From contig NZ_JAFMZP010000005.1 in the NCBI RefSeq assembly GCF_024436435.1, positions 208,073-272,072 of the forward strand: a stretch of DNA of 64,000 nt. The letters are read 5' to 3'. The translations under genes and the position numbers were made by a program. The notes under the pieces are model-generated. The model was not told where the DNA came from. It was given only the letters and a program-made list of their open reading frames with translations, and did no database searches. The DNA comes from Desertivirga xinjiangensis. Its GTDB lineage: Bacteria > Bacteroidota > Bacteroidia > Sphingobacteriales > Sphingobacteriaceae. Shown here in pieces: positions 1-8,834 of the stretch; the first letter of the stretch is position 1; every line of letters starts with the position of its first letter.

Positions 1-1
1 C

Positions 2-3000
2 TGGGAATCAGCAGGGGAAAATGATGAAAAATTAGAGGTACTGTCAGGTAATGTTACTAATGGTGAAGTTGCTCTTGCAGCCTCCCCAACGCTTAAATTT
101 TCAAATTCCGATGGTTTTACCGACCATATAGCAAATGATGGAGATGGCGGTTCTATGGTTATTAAAGACTTGAACCTTCAGGTAAGGCCAGTTAATAGCT
201 CCGGCGTGACTCTTACTGAAAAGCAATTGAAGCTCCATGATAATACGCAGCTGAACTGGGAGAGCTATCCTCCAATTATCGTCTACGGCGGTTCTGATAT
301 GGCCAGCTTTTATGGCTGGAGCATCAAGTCGAACAATGGCGACAATTTTTCTCTGGAGTCTGTAGATTTCCACGATTGGGGAAGCCGGGAAGGCGACGTG
401 TTTAAAATTGAAGCATTTGAGGGAGGAGAGCCGAAGGGTTCTTTAGACTTTAACGGAAATAAAACCAGCCACTATGTTGGCCTGTCGCAGGCATCTTCGG
501 AGCTCTCGCTTACACTGCCGGCTGTGTTTAAGAACGTCGATGAAGTTCGCATTTATAAGAAGGACGGTGTAGATTCATATATCGCCTTGAATAACATAAA
601 GGTTGGGACTCCTTTAAGTTCCACAGCTGTTTCCTCCATTGCTCGCAAGTCATCTATCAACCCAACAAATGCCACAACGGTAGAGTATACCGTTACATTT
701 GCTGCAGATGTTACGGGAGTGGATGCTGGCGACTTTGAACTAACAAAAACTGGAACTGCCGATGGTAGCGTAGGGACACCGGACGGTTCCGGAAAAGTAT
801 GGACGGTTCCCGTTACTTCAGTAAAAGGAGCAGGAACACTTCGTCTTGATTTCGTAGGAACAAGCGGGGTTACGCCAAACGTTTCTGAGAGCTTTACTAA
901 AGGCGAGGAATATACAGTAGACCATGTTGCCCCAGCCCTGGTTATCAAGAGCGATAAGTCGAAACTGAAAACTGATGAAACTGCAGTAATCACCTTTACA
1001 TTTGACGAAGACCCGGGAATGACATTCACGGACACTGACGTAAGTGTTTCGGGAGGTATATTAGGTGCAATGTCCGGATCAGGAGTAACGCGTACAGCTA
1101 CCTTCACACCAGATGCTAATATCGATAACGGAACAGCAAGCATTACCGTAGCTGAGGCAGCCTATACAGATGCTGTGGGAAACCCTGGTACCGCAGGACT
1201 TTTGCCTTCTCTTACTTTTGATACAAAAGCTCCCGCTGCACCGGTAGTCGTTGCCCTTGCTGATGGTACCTACACGAATGATAATGATCCGACCTTTACA
1301 GGGACAGCTGAACCGGGTTCAATAGTAAAGATTTATGTAAACGACGTTTTACGGACTCCGACAAAAACTGCTGACGGTAGTGGAAACTGGACCATTACAC
1401 CACTGGGGGCCTATCTTGACGGAGCAAATACCGTGAAGGCAACAGCTTCTGATGAGGCAGGCAATACCAGCCCGGAAAGCAATACCAATACATTCTATAT
1501 TGATGCAGTAGCACCAAAGGTAACAAGCATCAAACGTCAAACACCTTCTTCTGAAAAAACCAATGCAGATGAATTAACCTTCAGGGTAACGTTTTCCGAG
1601 AAGTTGAGCGGCGTTAAGACTGAACATTTTAGTGTAAGCGGAACTACGGCATCAGTAGGTGCGCTTCAGGAAATTACAGAGGGGACAGTTTTTGACCTTC
1701 CGGTATCGGGGGGAAACCTGGCTTCTCTTGATGGAGAGGTAAGCCTTTCTATCTCTTCAGTAAGCGGCATAAAGGATATTGCCGGAAATGTGTTGAGCAG
1801 CTTCACTCCGACAGATGCAAATGAAAAATATACAATAGATAATACGGCACCTGTGATTACGGGTGTAGCGGAAGGAGAAGTTTACACTTCAGACAGAGCG
1901 ATCAGTTTTAATGAAGGAAAGGGCCAACTGGGAACGGAGACTTTTACCAGTGGAAGTACATTGAGTACTGAAGGTCCCCATAGTCTGGTTGTAACTGACG
2001 CTGCTGGAAACAGCACGACGGTTAAGTTTATTATTGATAAAACCGCGCCTTTAACACCTGCTAATTTTGTATTGACAACAAAAGATAAAGCGATCAAACT
2101 AAACTGGGATGCTAATTCAGAAGGCGACCTGGCAGGCTATAAAGTCTATTGGGGAACAGCTTCTAATTCACTTAATGAACTTGCTGACAAAACAGCCCTG
2201 GAACTGAGCCATGAGCACCTTAGTCTAAATAATGGAACAACCTATTATTATACCATAAAAGCCTACGATAAGGCTGGAAATGAGAGTGTGGCAAGCGCAG
2301 TGAAAAGTGGTACGCCAAAATCAGGACAGGTGATAACTTTCAATCCTTTAACCGCTGTTACTTATGGTGATGGAAGTTTCGACCTTTCAGCTACATCTAC
2401 TTCCGGGCTGGAGGTGGAATATATCTCCGACAATAAAGACGTCGCAACGGTTTCAGGGAAAACGGTGAACATAATAGGGGCCGGTTCAGCTAAGATCATA
2501 GCTAAACAGACAGGTAGTGAAGCGTATAGTGCCGCTGATGAGGTGGAACAAACGCTTGAGGTCAAGAAGAAAGAAATCGCGGGAAGCTTTAAAGCAAAAA
2601 ACAAAGTATACGACGGAACGAAAGATGCGACAATCACCGACAGGTCAGTGACGCCTTTAGCAGCAGATGCAGGTAAACTGGAACTGGCAGGAGGAACAGC
2701 GACCTTTGCTGACGCCAATGCGGAAACTGCTAAAACAGTAACAGCTACAGGCATGAGCCTGAGCGGAGAAGCGGCGGGTAACTATACCTTAACCGGTGTA
2801 AATACAACTACTGCTGATATCACTGCTCTTGAAATTGCAGGAAGCTTTAAGGCAAAAAACAAAGTATACGACGGAACAAATGGAGCTACTATCACCGACA
2901 GATCGGTAACACCTTTAGCAGCAGATGCAGGTAAACTGGAACTGACAGGCGGTACTGCAAGTTTCGATAATGCCAATGTTAGTACTGCTAAGACAGTAAC

Positions 3001-6000
3001 AGCAACAGGTATGAGCCTGAGCGGCGAGGCAGCGGGTAACTATACTTTAACCGGTGTAAACACTACTACTGCTGACATCACTGCTCTTGAAATTGCAGGA
3101 AGCTTTAAGGCAAAAAACAAAGTATACGACGGAACAAATGGAGCTACTATCACCGACAGATCGGTAACACCTTTAGCAGCAGATGCAGGTAAACTGGAAC
3201 TGACAGGCGGTACTGCAAGTTTCGATAATGCCAATGTTAGTACTGCTAAGACAGTAACAGCAACAGGTATGAGCCTGAGCGGAGAGGCAGCCGGGAACTA
3301 TAGCTTAACCGGTGTCAATACAACTACTGCCGACATCACTGCCCTTGAGATTGCCGGAAGCTTTAAGGCAAAGAACAAAGTATACGACGGAACGAAGGAA
3401 GCTACCATCACCGACAGATCGGTGACGCCTCTGCCAGCAGATGCAGGTAAACTGGAACTGACAGGTGGAACAGCGACCTTTGATGACGCCAGTGTGAGTA
3501 CTGCTAAGGCAGTAACTGCAACAGGTATGAGCCTGAGCGGCGTAGCGGCAGGGAACTATACCTTAACCGGTGTGAATACAACGACTGCCGACATCACTGT
3601 TCTTGAAATTGCAGGAAGCTTTACAGCAGACAACAAAGTATATGATGGTACTGCTGATGCAACTATTCTGACCAGGAAAGTCACGCCCTTAGATGCGGAT
3701 AAAGACAAGTTAAGCTTGACAGGCGGAACTGCAGTTTTCGATAATGCCAGTGCAGGAACAGGTAAAAAAGTAACTGCCCAAGGCATGAGCTTAAGCGGCG
3801 AAGCAGCAGCAAACTATTCCTTGAAAGAAGTAACTAATACGACTGCCGACATCACTGCAAAAGAAATCACCGGAAGCTTCACGGCAGAGAATAAAGTGTA
3901 CGATGGTACTGACGCAGCTACCATCCTGACAAGAACAGTTACGCCGCTAAGTACAGACGAGGGTAAACTGGAGCTGACGGCTGGAACGGCAACCTTCAAT
4001 AATGCCCATGCAGGAACCGGCAAAACGGTAACGGCAACAGGCATGAGCCTGAGCGGAGATGCAGCTGCGAACTACACTTTGAAGAGTGTAAATGCTACGA
4101 CTGCTGATATCACGGCATTGGAGATCACCGGAAGCTTTACGGCAGCCAACAAGGTATACGATGGTACGGCGGCGGCTACTATCTTAACCAGAACACTAAT
4201 CCCGGTAGCAGGAGACGAAAACAAACTGAGTCTGACGGGCGGAACAGCAAGTTTCGATAATGCAAATGCTGGTACTGCTAGAACCGTAACCGCCACAGGC
4301 ATGAGCTTAAGCGGCGATGCGGCAACAAACTACACTTTAAAGAGCGTCAATACGACTACCGCCAGCATCACGGCTAAAGAAGTAGTGGGAAGCTTTACAG
4401 CAGATAACAAAGTGTACGATGCTACAGCAGCAGCAACCATCCTAACCAGAACAGTAACACCTGTAGCAGGCGACGAAAACAAACTAAGTCTCAATGGTGG
4501 AACAGCAAGCTTTGACAATGTTCATGCGGGTACAGGAAAAACGGTAACAGCAACAGGGATGACATTAAACGGTGCAGCAGCAGGTAACTATACCTTAAAG
4601 AGTGTAAGCACCACTACTGCCAACATTACTGTGAAAGAGATTGCGGGAAGCTTTACGGCGGATAATAAAGTTTACGATGGGACAGACGCAGCTACGATCT
4701 TAACAAGAACCGTGACAGCAGTAGCAGGCGACGAAAATAAACTAAGCCTGACCGGTGGAACCGCCACATTTGCGAATGCTAATGCAGGCACTGGAAAAAC
4801 GGTAACTGCAACAGGCATGACGTTGAGCGGAAGCGCTGCAGCTAACTATGTCTTAACCGGTGTAGGTACAACTACAGCAAATATTACGGCTAAAGTCATC
4901 ACTGCAAGTGCAAGTCCTGTAACTAAGGTTTATGACGGTACTACTAACGCTGTTATCAACTTCAATACCTTTACTACCGCAGATGGTAAAGTAGGTAGCG
5001 ACGATGTTGCAGTGGATTACGCTGCAGCAGCTTACGATAGTAAGAATGTGGGAACAGCTAAGGGTATCCACATCACTGGCCTGGCCTTGAAAGGATCAGC
5101 GAAGGATAACTATAGCCTGAATACGTTCAGCACCACCGGCGCGATCACCAAGGCTCCATTGACGATCACCGCCGAAAACAAAGAGAAGTTCCAGGGCTTG
5201 CCGTTGCCATCCTTTACAGCAGCCTTCAGCGGCTTTGTAAATAATGAAACAGCGGCAGTGTTAAACACCCAGCCGGGCTTCTCTACGACAGCTGACGCTA
5301 TGTCGGCAGCGGGACCATATCCGATTGTGGTAAGCGGGGCAACAGCAGGCAACTACGAGATCACCCATGTGGATGGGGTGCTGACCGTAAAACCAGGCTT
5401 CCCAACCAGCATTACGCTGGTAGCAGCTACGGTGTATGAAAATGCAGCATCCGGAACGCTGGCTGGAACACTAAGCTCTACTTCTGATGATCCGACGACT
5501 ACCTTCAAATATGAACTTGTAGCAGGGACAGGAGATACAGATAACGGTCTGTTTGAGATTGCAAGCGAAAGTAACGAGATCAGAACGAAAGCAGGACTGA
5601 ACTATGAGAACAAACCAAGCTATCAGGTAAGGGTACGTTCGATAGCTCAAAACAGCCAGCTTCATTTAGACAAAGAGTTCACGATTGCTATCAGCAATGT
5701 TAACGAAGCACCGACTATCGATGCCCTGGCTAACTCGGCGATCTGCTACACTGAAGCACAGCAAACCGTGGAGTTAAGCAACATTACCCCCGGACCGGAT
5801 GCTAATCAAACTACTATAGTATCAGTAAGCTCCAGCAATAACAGTCTGTTTGAAAGCTTAACGGTAACGCAGGCAGACCACAACAGAGCAGCACAACTGC
5901 GCTACAGACTGGCACCAAATGCCAGCGGTACAGCAGTGTTAACTGTGCTGATCCAGGACAACGGAGGAACGGCCAACGGAGGAGTAGACTTGAAAACTCA

Positions 6001-6556
6001 AAGCTTCACGCTGACGATAAATCAGCTTCCGGTGATTGCCATCAGTTCCGACAAAGGCACTACACTATCCAAAGGAGAGATAGCGGTACTGAAAGCAGAT
6101 GTATCGGTAGCAAACAACGGCTTAATTTACAGCTGGGCCGATGCCAATGGCATTATCAGCGTAGCCAGGAACGAGGCTACTCTGAATGTTCGTCCATCTG
6201 AAACAACTACTTATACTTTAACCGTTACCAATGCAAACGGCTGCGTAAGTACCCAAAGCATCACGATCGAAGTACTGGCTGACTTTAAAGTAGTAGACGG
6301 CACCAACATCATCACACCAAACGGTGATGACGTGAACGACAACTTCGTGATCAGAAACATCGATATGTATCCGAACAACGTGGTGAAGATCTTTGACAGA
6401 GCAGGCAGATTGCTGTATAGCAAGAACAATTACAGCAACGAGTTCAACGGAACCTTCCAGGGCTCACCACTGGCGGAAGATACCTACTATTACGTAGTAG
6501 ACTTTGGTCCGGGTAAAGAGAGGATTAAAGGATTTATTACCATAGTTAGAGATTAG
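2..6556 (+). CDS. Giant multidomain cell-surface adhesin with YDG repeats and C-terminal T9SS (gliding-type) sorting domain, 5' end outside the window
   Basis: The reading frame is open from base 2, so the true start lies upstream; the first in-window Met (155) is internal. More than 2180 residues are visible. Order: a beta-rich N-terminal segment; several bacterial Ig-like domains (about 610-2040), including one with the phrase DEAGNTSPESNTNTFYID; a fibronectin III domain (about 2045-2320); a Big_2-like domain; ten YDG repeats (2573-5150); an MBG domain (about 5150-5400); a cadherin-like domain with a YENKPSYQVRV segment (about 5400-5710); two more Ig-like segments; and a C-terminal domain with TPNGDDVNDNFVI and KIFDRAGRLLY, the gliding motility-associated (CHU_C) type B signal of the type IX secretion system. 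It is therefore inferred to be a secreted, surface-attached adhesin. The porP/sprF gene 32 bases downstream fits that pairing. The ligand is unknown. Confidence 0.9.
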   Translation, partial: WESAGENDEKLEVLSGNVTNGEVALAASPTLKFSNSDGFTDHIANDGDGGSMVIKDLNLQVRPVNSSGVTLTEKQLKLHDNTQLNWESYPPIIVYGGSDMASFYGWSIKSNNGDNFSLESVDFHDWGSREGDVFKIEAFEGGEPKGSLDFNGNKTSHYVGLSQASSELSLTLPAVFKNVDEVRIYKKDGVDSYIALNNIKVGTPLSSTAVSSIARKSSINPTNATTVEYTVTFAADVTGVDAGDFELTKTGTADGSVGTPDGSGKVWTVPVTSVKGAGTLRLDFVGTSGVTPNVSESFTKGEEYTVDHVAPALVIKSDKSKLKTDETAVITFTFDEDPGMTFTDTDVSVSGGILGAMSGSGVTRTATFTPDANIDNGTASITVAEAAYTDAVGNPGTAGLLPSLTFDTKAPAAPVVVALADGTYTNDNDPTFTGTAEPGSIVKIYVNDVLRTPTKTADGSGNWTITPLGAYLDGANTVKATASDEAGNTSPESNTNTFYIDAVAPKVTSIKRQTPSSEKTNADELTFRVTFSEKLSGVKTEHFSVSGTTASVGALQEITEGTVFDLPVSGGNLASLDGEVSLSISSVSGIKDIAGNVLSSFTPTDANEKYTIDNTAPVITGVAEGEVYTSDRAISFNEGKGQLGTETFTSGSTLSTEGPHSLVVTDAAGNSTTVKFIIDKTAPLTPANFVLTTKDKAIKLNWDANSEGDLAGYKVYWGTASNSLNELADKTALELSHEHLSLNNGTTYYYTIKAYDKAGNESVASAVKSGTPKSGQVITFNPLTAVTYGDGSFDLSATSTSGLEVEYISDNKDVATVSGKTVNIIGAGSAKIIAKQTGSEAYSAADEVEQTLEVKKKEIAGSFKAKNKVYDGTKDATITDRSVTPLAADAGKLELAGGTATFADANAETAKTVTATGMSLSGEAAGNYTLTGVNTTTADITALEIAGSFKAKNKVYDGTNGATITDRSVTPLAADAGKLELTGGTASFDNANVSTAKTVTATGMSLSGEAAGNYTLTGVNTTTADITALEIAGSFKAKNKVYDGTNGATITDRSVTPLAADAGKLELTGGTASFDNANVSTAKTVTATGMSLSGEAAGNYSLTGVNTTTADITALEIAGSFKAKNKVYDGTKEATITDRSVTPLPADAGKLELTGGTATFDDASVSTAKAVTATGMSLSGVAAGNYTLTGVNTTTADITVLEIAGSFTADNKVYDGTADATILTRKVTPLDADKDKLSLTGGTAVFDNASAGTGKKVTAQGMSLSGEAAANYSLKEVTNTTADITAKEITGSFTAENKVYDGTDAATILTRTVTPLSTDEGKLELTAGTATFNNAHAGTGKTVTATGMSLSGDAAANYTLKSVNATTADITALEITGSFTAANKVYDGTAAATILTRTLIPVAGDENKLSLTGGTASFDNANAGTARTVTATGMSLSGDAATNYTLKSVNTTTASITAKEVVGSFTADNKVYDATAAATILTRTVTPVAGDENKLSLNGGTASFDNVHAGTGKTVTATGMTLNGAAAGNYTLKSVSTTTANITVKEIAGSFTADNKVYDGTDAATILTRTVTAVAGDENKLSLTGGTATFANANAGTGKTVTATGMTLSGSAAANYVLTGVGTTTANITAKVITASASPVTKVYDGTTNAVINFNTFTTADGKVGSDDVAVDYAAAAYDSKNVGTAKGIHITGLALKGSAKDNYSLNTFSTTGAITKAPLTITAENKEKFQGLPLPSFTAAFSGFVNNETAAVLNTQPGFSTTADAMSAAGPYPIVVSGATAGNYEITHVDGVLTVKPGFPTSITLVAATVYENAASGTLAGTLSSTSDDPTTTFKYELVAGTGDTDNGLFEIASESNEIRTKAGLNYENKPSYQVRVRSIAQNSQLHLDKEFTIAISNVNEAPTIDALANSAICYTEAQQTVELSNITPGPDANQTTIVSVSSSNNSLFESLTVTQADHNRAAQLRYRLAPNASGTAVLTVLIQDNGGTANGGVDLKTQSFTLTINQLPVIAISSDKGTTLSKGEIAVLKADVSVANNGLIYSWADANGIISVARNEATLNVRPSETTTYTLTVTNANGCVSTQSITIEVLADFKVVDGTNIITPNGDDVNDNFVIRNIDMYPNNVVKIFDRAGRLLYSKNNYSNEFNGTFQGSPLAEDTYYYVVDFGPGKERIKGFITIVRD
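2573..5150 (+). repeat. Ten tandem 258-bp repeats encoding YDG domains
   Basis: Units start at 2573, 2831, 3089, 3347, 3605, 3863, 4121, 4379, 4637 and 4895, an exact 258-bp (86-codon) period. Each unit starts with a version of EIAGSFKAKNKVYDGT and carries the motif VTATGMSLSG near its end. The last unit is divergent (ASPVTKVYDGTT). Units 2 and 3 are identical over roughly their first 200 bases, which points to recent duplication or gene conversion. No repeat is out of frame. Confidence 0.93.
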
Positions 6557-6588
6557 GATCTGGGCATTAATAAGCAAATACAACAAGA

Positions 6589-7527
6589 ATGAAAACTTTA
6601 AACACCATACAAAAGCTAATCAGCAAAGCAGGGAGCCTCTCTCTGCTTCTGTTAGCCGGCTTAACTGCCGATGAAGCCCAGGCACAGCTAAACCCGCTGG
6701 GCGCCACTTACTACCAGAACCCCTATATTCTTAATCCTGCAATGGCAGGAGTGGAAGAAGGCGTACAGCTGGATCTGGCAGCGCGCCAGCAGTGGAGCGT
6801 ATTACCAGGGGCACCCAAAACGCAGTCGATCACGGCCGTATATGGTTCGGGAAAGAAAGCAGGGGTAGGGTTGAACCTTTACAACGATGAGGCCGGTCTG
6901 ATCAAAAATACCAGGTTAGCAGCCAGCTACGCTTATCATCTTCCATTAAACAGCGAAGGCCAGCGTCTTAGCTTCGGGGTATCCCTGGGAATGATGTACG
7001 AACGGATCATGAATGATCAGATGGACGGAGATCAGAATGATATGTCGGTAAGCCGCTTTCAGCAAAGGGAAACCTTTATCGATGGCGACTTTGGAGCAGC
7101 CTATGTAGGCAGCAGGTTAACGGCTCAGTTTGCCCTTCCTAACCTCAAGTCTTTCTTCAAGCAGGAAGAAGCACAGGGCAGCGAGCTGGTAGACCGCTCC
7201 GGGTACTTTGCTTCCCTGAGCTACAAGCTCAACTTCCCGAATGCGGTAGATGGTTTGGGGCTGGAACCAACAGTTCGGTACCGGGATATCCGGGGACTGG
7301 ACAATATCATAGATGTCGGAACGAATATTACCCTTGCCCGGGAGCAGGTGAACGTGCTGATGATGTACCATACCACTCAGAACCTTTCAGTAGGGATGGG
7401 CGTAAAGGCAAGTCCGGCCATCAGGATCAACGGTATGTACACATCAGGTACAGCAGACCTTGCTGGTTACACCAACGGTAACTTTGAGCTAAATCTTAAG
7501 CTGAACTTGTCGAAACTGAAAAAATAA
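6589..7527 (+). CDS. PorP/SprF family type IX secretion system outer-membrane protein
   Basis: 312 residues, the usual family length. A signal peptide (SLLLLAGLTADEAQAQ) is followed by LNPLGATYYQNPYILNPAMAG, the conserved N-terminal PorP/SprF motif in which a substrate-linked barrel begins, and then alternating beta-strand segments ending in a short strand (FELNLKLNLSKLK). Family members sit in the outer membrane and help anchor or export proteins with type B C-terminal domains. The gene lies 32 bases after the adhesin with no terminator between, so the two are probably cotranscribed. The start is the ATG after AACAAGA. A strong terminator follows. Confidence 0.9.
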   Translation: MKTLNTIQKLISKAGSLSLLLLAGLTADEAQAQLNPLGATYYQNPYILNPAMAGVEEGVQLDLAARQQWSVLPGAPKTQSITAVYGSGKKAGVGLNLYNDEAGLIKNTRLAASYAYHLPLNSEGQRLSFGVSLGMMYERIMNDQMDGDQNDMSVSRFQQRETFIDGDFGAAYVGSRLTAQFALPNLKSFFKQEEAQGSELVDRSGYFASLSYKLNFPNAVDGLGLEPTVRYRDIRGLDNIIDVGTNITLAREQVNVLMMYHTTQNLSVGMGVKASPAIRINGMYTSGTADLAGYTNGNFELNLKLNLSKLKK

Positions 7528-7560
7528 AAACAGAACCCGATTTTCCCGTTTTACTTAAGA

Positions 7561-7595
7561 AAGGCAGGCGCCTAATTCAGCGCCTGCCTTTAGTT
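7561..7595 (+). terminator. Intrinsic terminator after porP/sprF
   Basis: A perfect 11-bp stem (AAGGCAGGCGC at 7561-7571, GCGCCTGCCTT at 7580-7590) with an 8-base loop. The following T tract is weak (TTTAGTTAT), but stem stability and position support termination of the adhesin/PorP transcript. Confidence 0.75.
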
Positions 7596-7704
7596 ATAGG
7601 CTATCGTGCAGCTCGTCTATGCGCTCTACAGCCTTATCAAGAGGTTTAGAACGGGAGATGCTGCCGGTAAGAAAGTCGTTTAGGAGATTTTGCTCAACTA
7701 ACTG
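7594..7704 (-). pseudogene. Possible C-terminal gene remnant, unassigned
   Basis: On the minus strand a 36-codon open stretch without a start codon ends in TAA at 7594. It reads as plausible protein (NLLNDFLTGSISRSKPLDKA, then a helical tail ending DELHDSL) and is preceded in frame by a stop. It lies between the terminator and the phosphodiesterase gene. I cannot assign a family. It may be the tail of a lost gene or chance. Confidence 0.25.
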
Positions 7705-7721
7705 TTACACAGAAATACTTC

Positions 7722-8615
7722 CTACCGTCGCTCTTTACTTGTAAGATAATCGATTAGGTATTGAGGCCTGTCCGTCTGAATGATTCTTGAGCCAAGGGTT
7801 TCAATCAGGTAGCCGTAACCTTTATCAGGATTCTCAAGAGACATATCATCATCGTGTCCACCAGCCATGGTATCCCAAAGCGTGTTATACCAGATAAGGC
7901 TTTTTCCTCTTAGAGATGCCGCTAATTGCCGGGGAAGCGGATTAGAGTCTGAAACAAAAAGAAGCTCAAATGCCACTGGATTCAGTTCTTTTAAATGATC
8001 GTTCACCATTTCCATGGCACCATTTTTATCCAGATTCACAATCGGCATATAAATGATCTTTCCGAGGTATTTACCGAACTCCTGCTTAACTTTTGCCGCT
8101 GGTGCTGAACCTTTCATAATCACCTGATGACTGGTACCTGTTTTTTCCAGCAATTCGTACACCTGGTCAAAAAAACCATAGGCTTTGTCGAGATTGATCA
8201 TGATCTTTCCTTTGGAGAGGATAAGCGCTTCTTCCAGAGTAGGAACCCTGTGCTTCGTTTTAATGTTAGCGCCATTTTTTAACTGCAGCGTCCTGATCGA
8301 GTCAAGGGGCCAGTCGCTGATCTTTCCCTTGCCAGTGGTAGTACGGTCCAGCGTATAATCATGCATGAGGATGAGCTTGCCGTCTTTGGTTTTTTGTACA
8401 TCCAGTTCCACTATATCAACGCCCATTTTTATAGCATTTTCAATCGCTGCAAGCGAGTTCTCAGGAGCATACCGCCAATCGCCACGATGAGCGGTAACCA
8501 GTACCTTGCTGGTGTTTTTATCAAACAGTGTTTTACGTATTTCGGCCGCCCTGTCTTGCGCCAGACCCCGAAGTGCCGCGAAAAAGAAAAACCAGATTAA
8601 GAGCTTATTTTTCAT
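7722..8615 (-). CDS. Glycerophosphodiester phosphodiesterase family protein, secreted
   Basis: 297 residues. A signal peptide (LLIWFFFFAALRGLAQ) indicates export to the periplasm or beyond. The GDPD catalytic signature is intact: TAHRGDWRYAPENSLAAIENA (His-Arg near residue 43), then VDIVELDVQKTKDGKLILMHD, giving the metal-binding Glu/Asp and the second catalytic His, and the TTTGKG segment. The family hydrolyses glycerophosphodiesters to glycerol 3-phosphate and an alcohol. The C-terminal ETLGSRIIQTDRPQYLIDYL is the usual end of the TIM barrel. Just upstream is a terminator hairpin and then the fused sigma/EEP remnant, so it may once have been the last gene of a phosphodiester-utilisation locus (inference). 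Confidence 0.9.
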   Translation of the reverse strand: MKNKLLIWFFFFAALRGLAQDRAAEIRKTLFDKNTSKVLVTAHRGDWRYAPENSLAAIENAIKMGVDIVELDVQKTKDGKLILMHDYTLDRTTTGKGKISDWPLDSIRTLQLKNGANIKTKHRVPTLEEALILSKGKIMINLDKAYGFFDQVYELLEKTGTSHQVIMKGSAPAAKVKQEFGKYLGKIIYMPIVNLDKNGAMEMVNDHLKELNPVAFELLFVSDSNPLPRQLAASLRGKSLIWYNTLWDTMAGGHDDDMSLENPDKGYGYLIETLGSRIIQTDRPQYLIDYLTSKERR

Positions 8616-8834
8616 AATTAAAAAAATAATAACAGATGAAGAAGCTCCATCTGTTATTTGTGATGATCAATTTTAAAGTTGCCAGAACAGGAAAATGATC
8701 CGAAGGAGCATCGCATTTTCATGCCGGTACAATAGTTTCCAATACCGGTTGTAAATGATTTCATAGGCATGATGATTACCTGACTGAAATACAGACAGAA
8801 GTTCCTTGTCGCTTAAATGTGATAGTGATTTCAT
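8605..8834 (-). pseudogene. Deletion scar: ECF sigma factor 5' end joined to EEP-family gene 3' end
   Basis: From an ATG at 8834 the minus strand encodes 53 residues ending at 8673. The first 38 (including LSDKELLSVFQSG and YNRYWKLLYRH) are the N-terminal sigma-2 region of a Bacteroidota FecI-like sigma factor; compare FNTYWKGLYAI in the intact sigma factor at 19892. After RHE the sigma similarity stops. In another frame, starting about 8718, the same DNA reads KCDAPSDHFPVLATLKL, the conserved C-terminal catalytic SDH motif and last strand of endonuclease/exonuclease/phosphatase proteins. The junction lies near 8715-8722. The simplest explanation is a deletion that removed the rest of a fecI-fecR-susC-susD-EEP locus. 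The 53-residue product could still be made, but function is doubtful. Confidence 0.72.
8619..8658 (-). terminator. Intrinsic terminator upstream of the phosphodiesterase gene
   Basis: A perfect 11-bp stem (8628-8638 with 8648-8658; AATAACAGATG on the plus strand) has a 9-base loop. Read on the minus strand it is followed by ATTATTTTTTTAATT, a proper U tract. It ends only a few bases before the ATG at 8615 and fits the terminator of the gene whose 3' end survives at about 8718. Confidence 0.7.

Noticed and set aside
2362..4518. Series of open minus-strand frames of 62-130 codons at 258-bp steps under the adhesin repeats
   Set aside because: They repeat with the YDG units and exist because the sense codon use leaves the opposite frame open. 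No start signals or independent protein features.
2573..5150. Repeat array as a CRISPR or satellite
   Set aside because: The period is 258 bp and the repeats are continuous coding sequence with no spacers.
8673..8834. The 53-residue sigma fragment as a functional mini sigma factor or decoy
   Set aside because: It lacks regions 2.2-4 and its last 15 residues are read from EEP-derived DNA in the wrong frame, so a deletion scar is the simpler reading.
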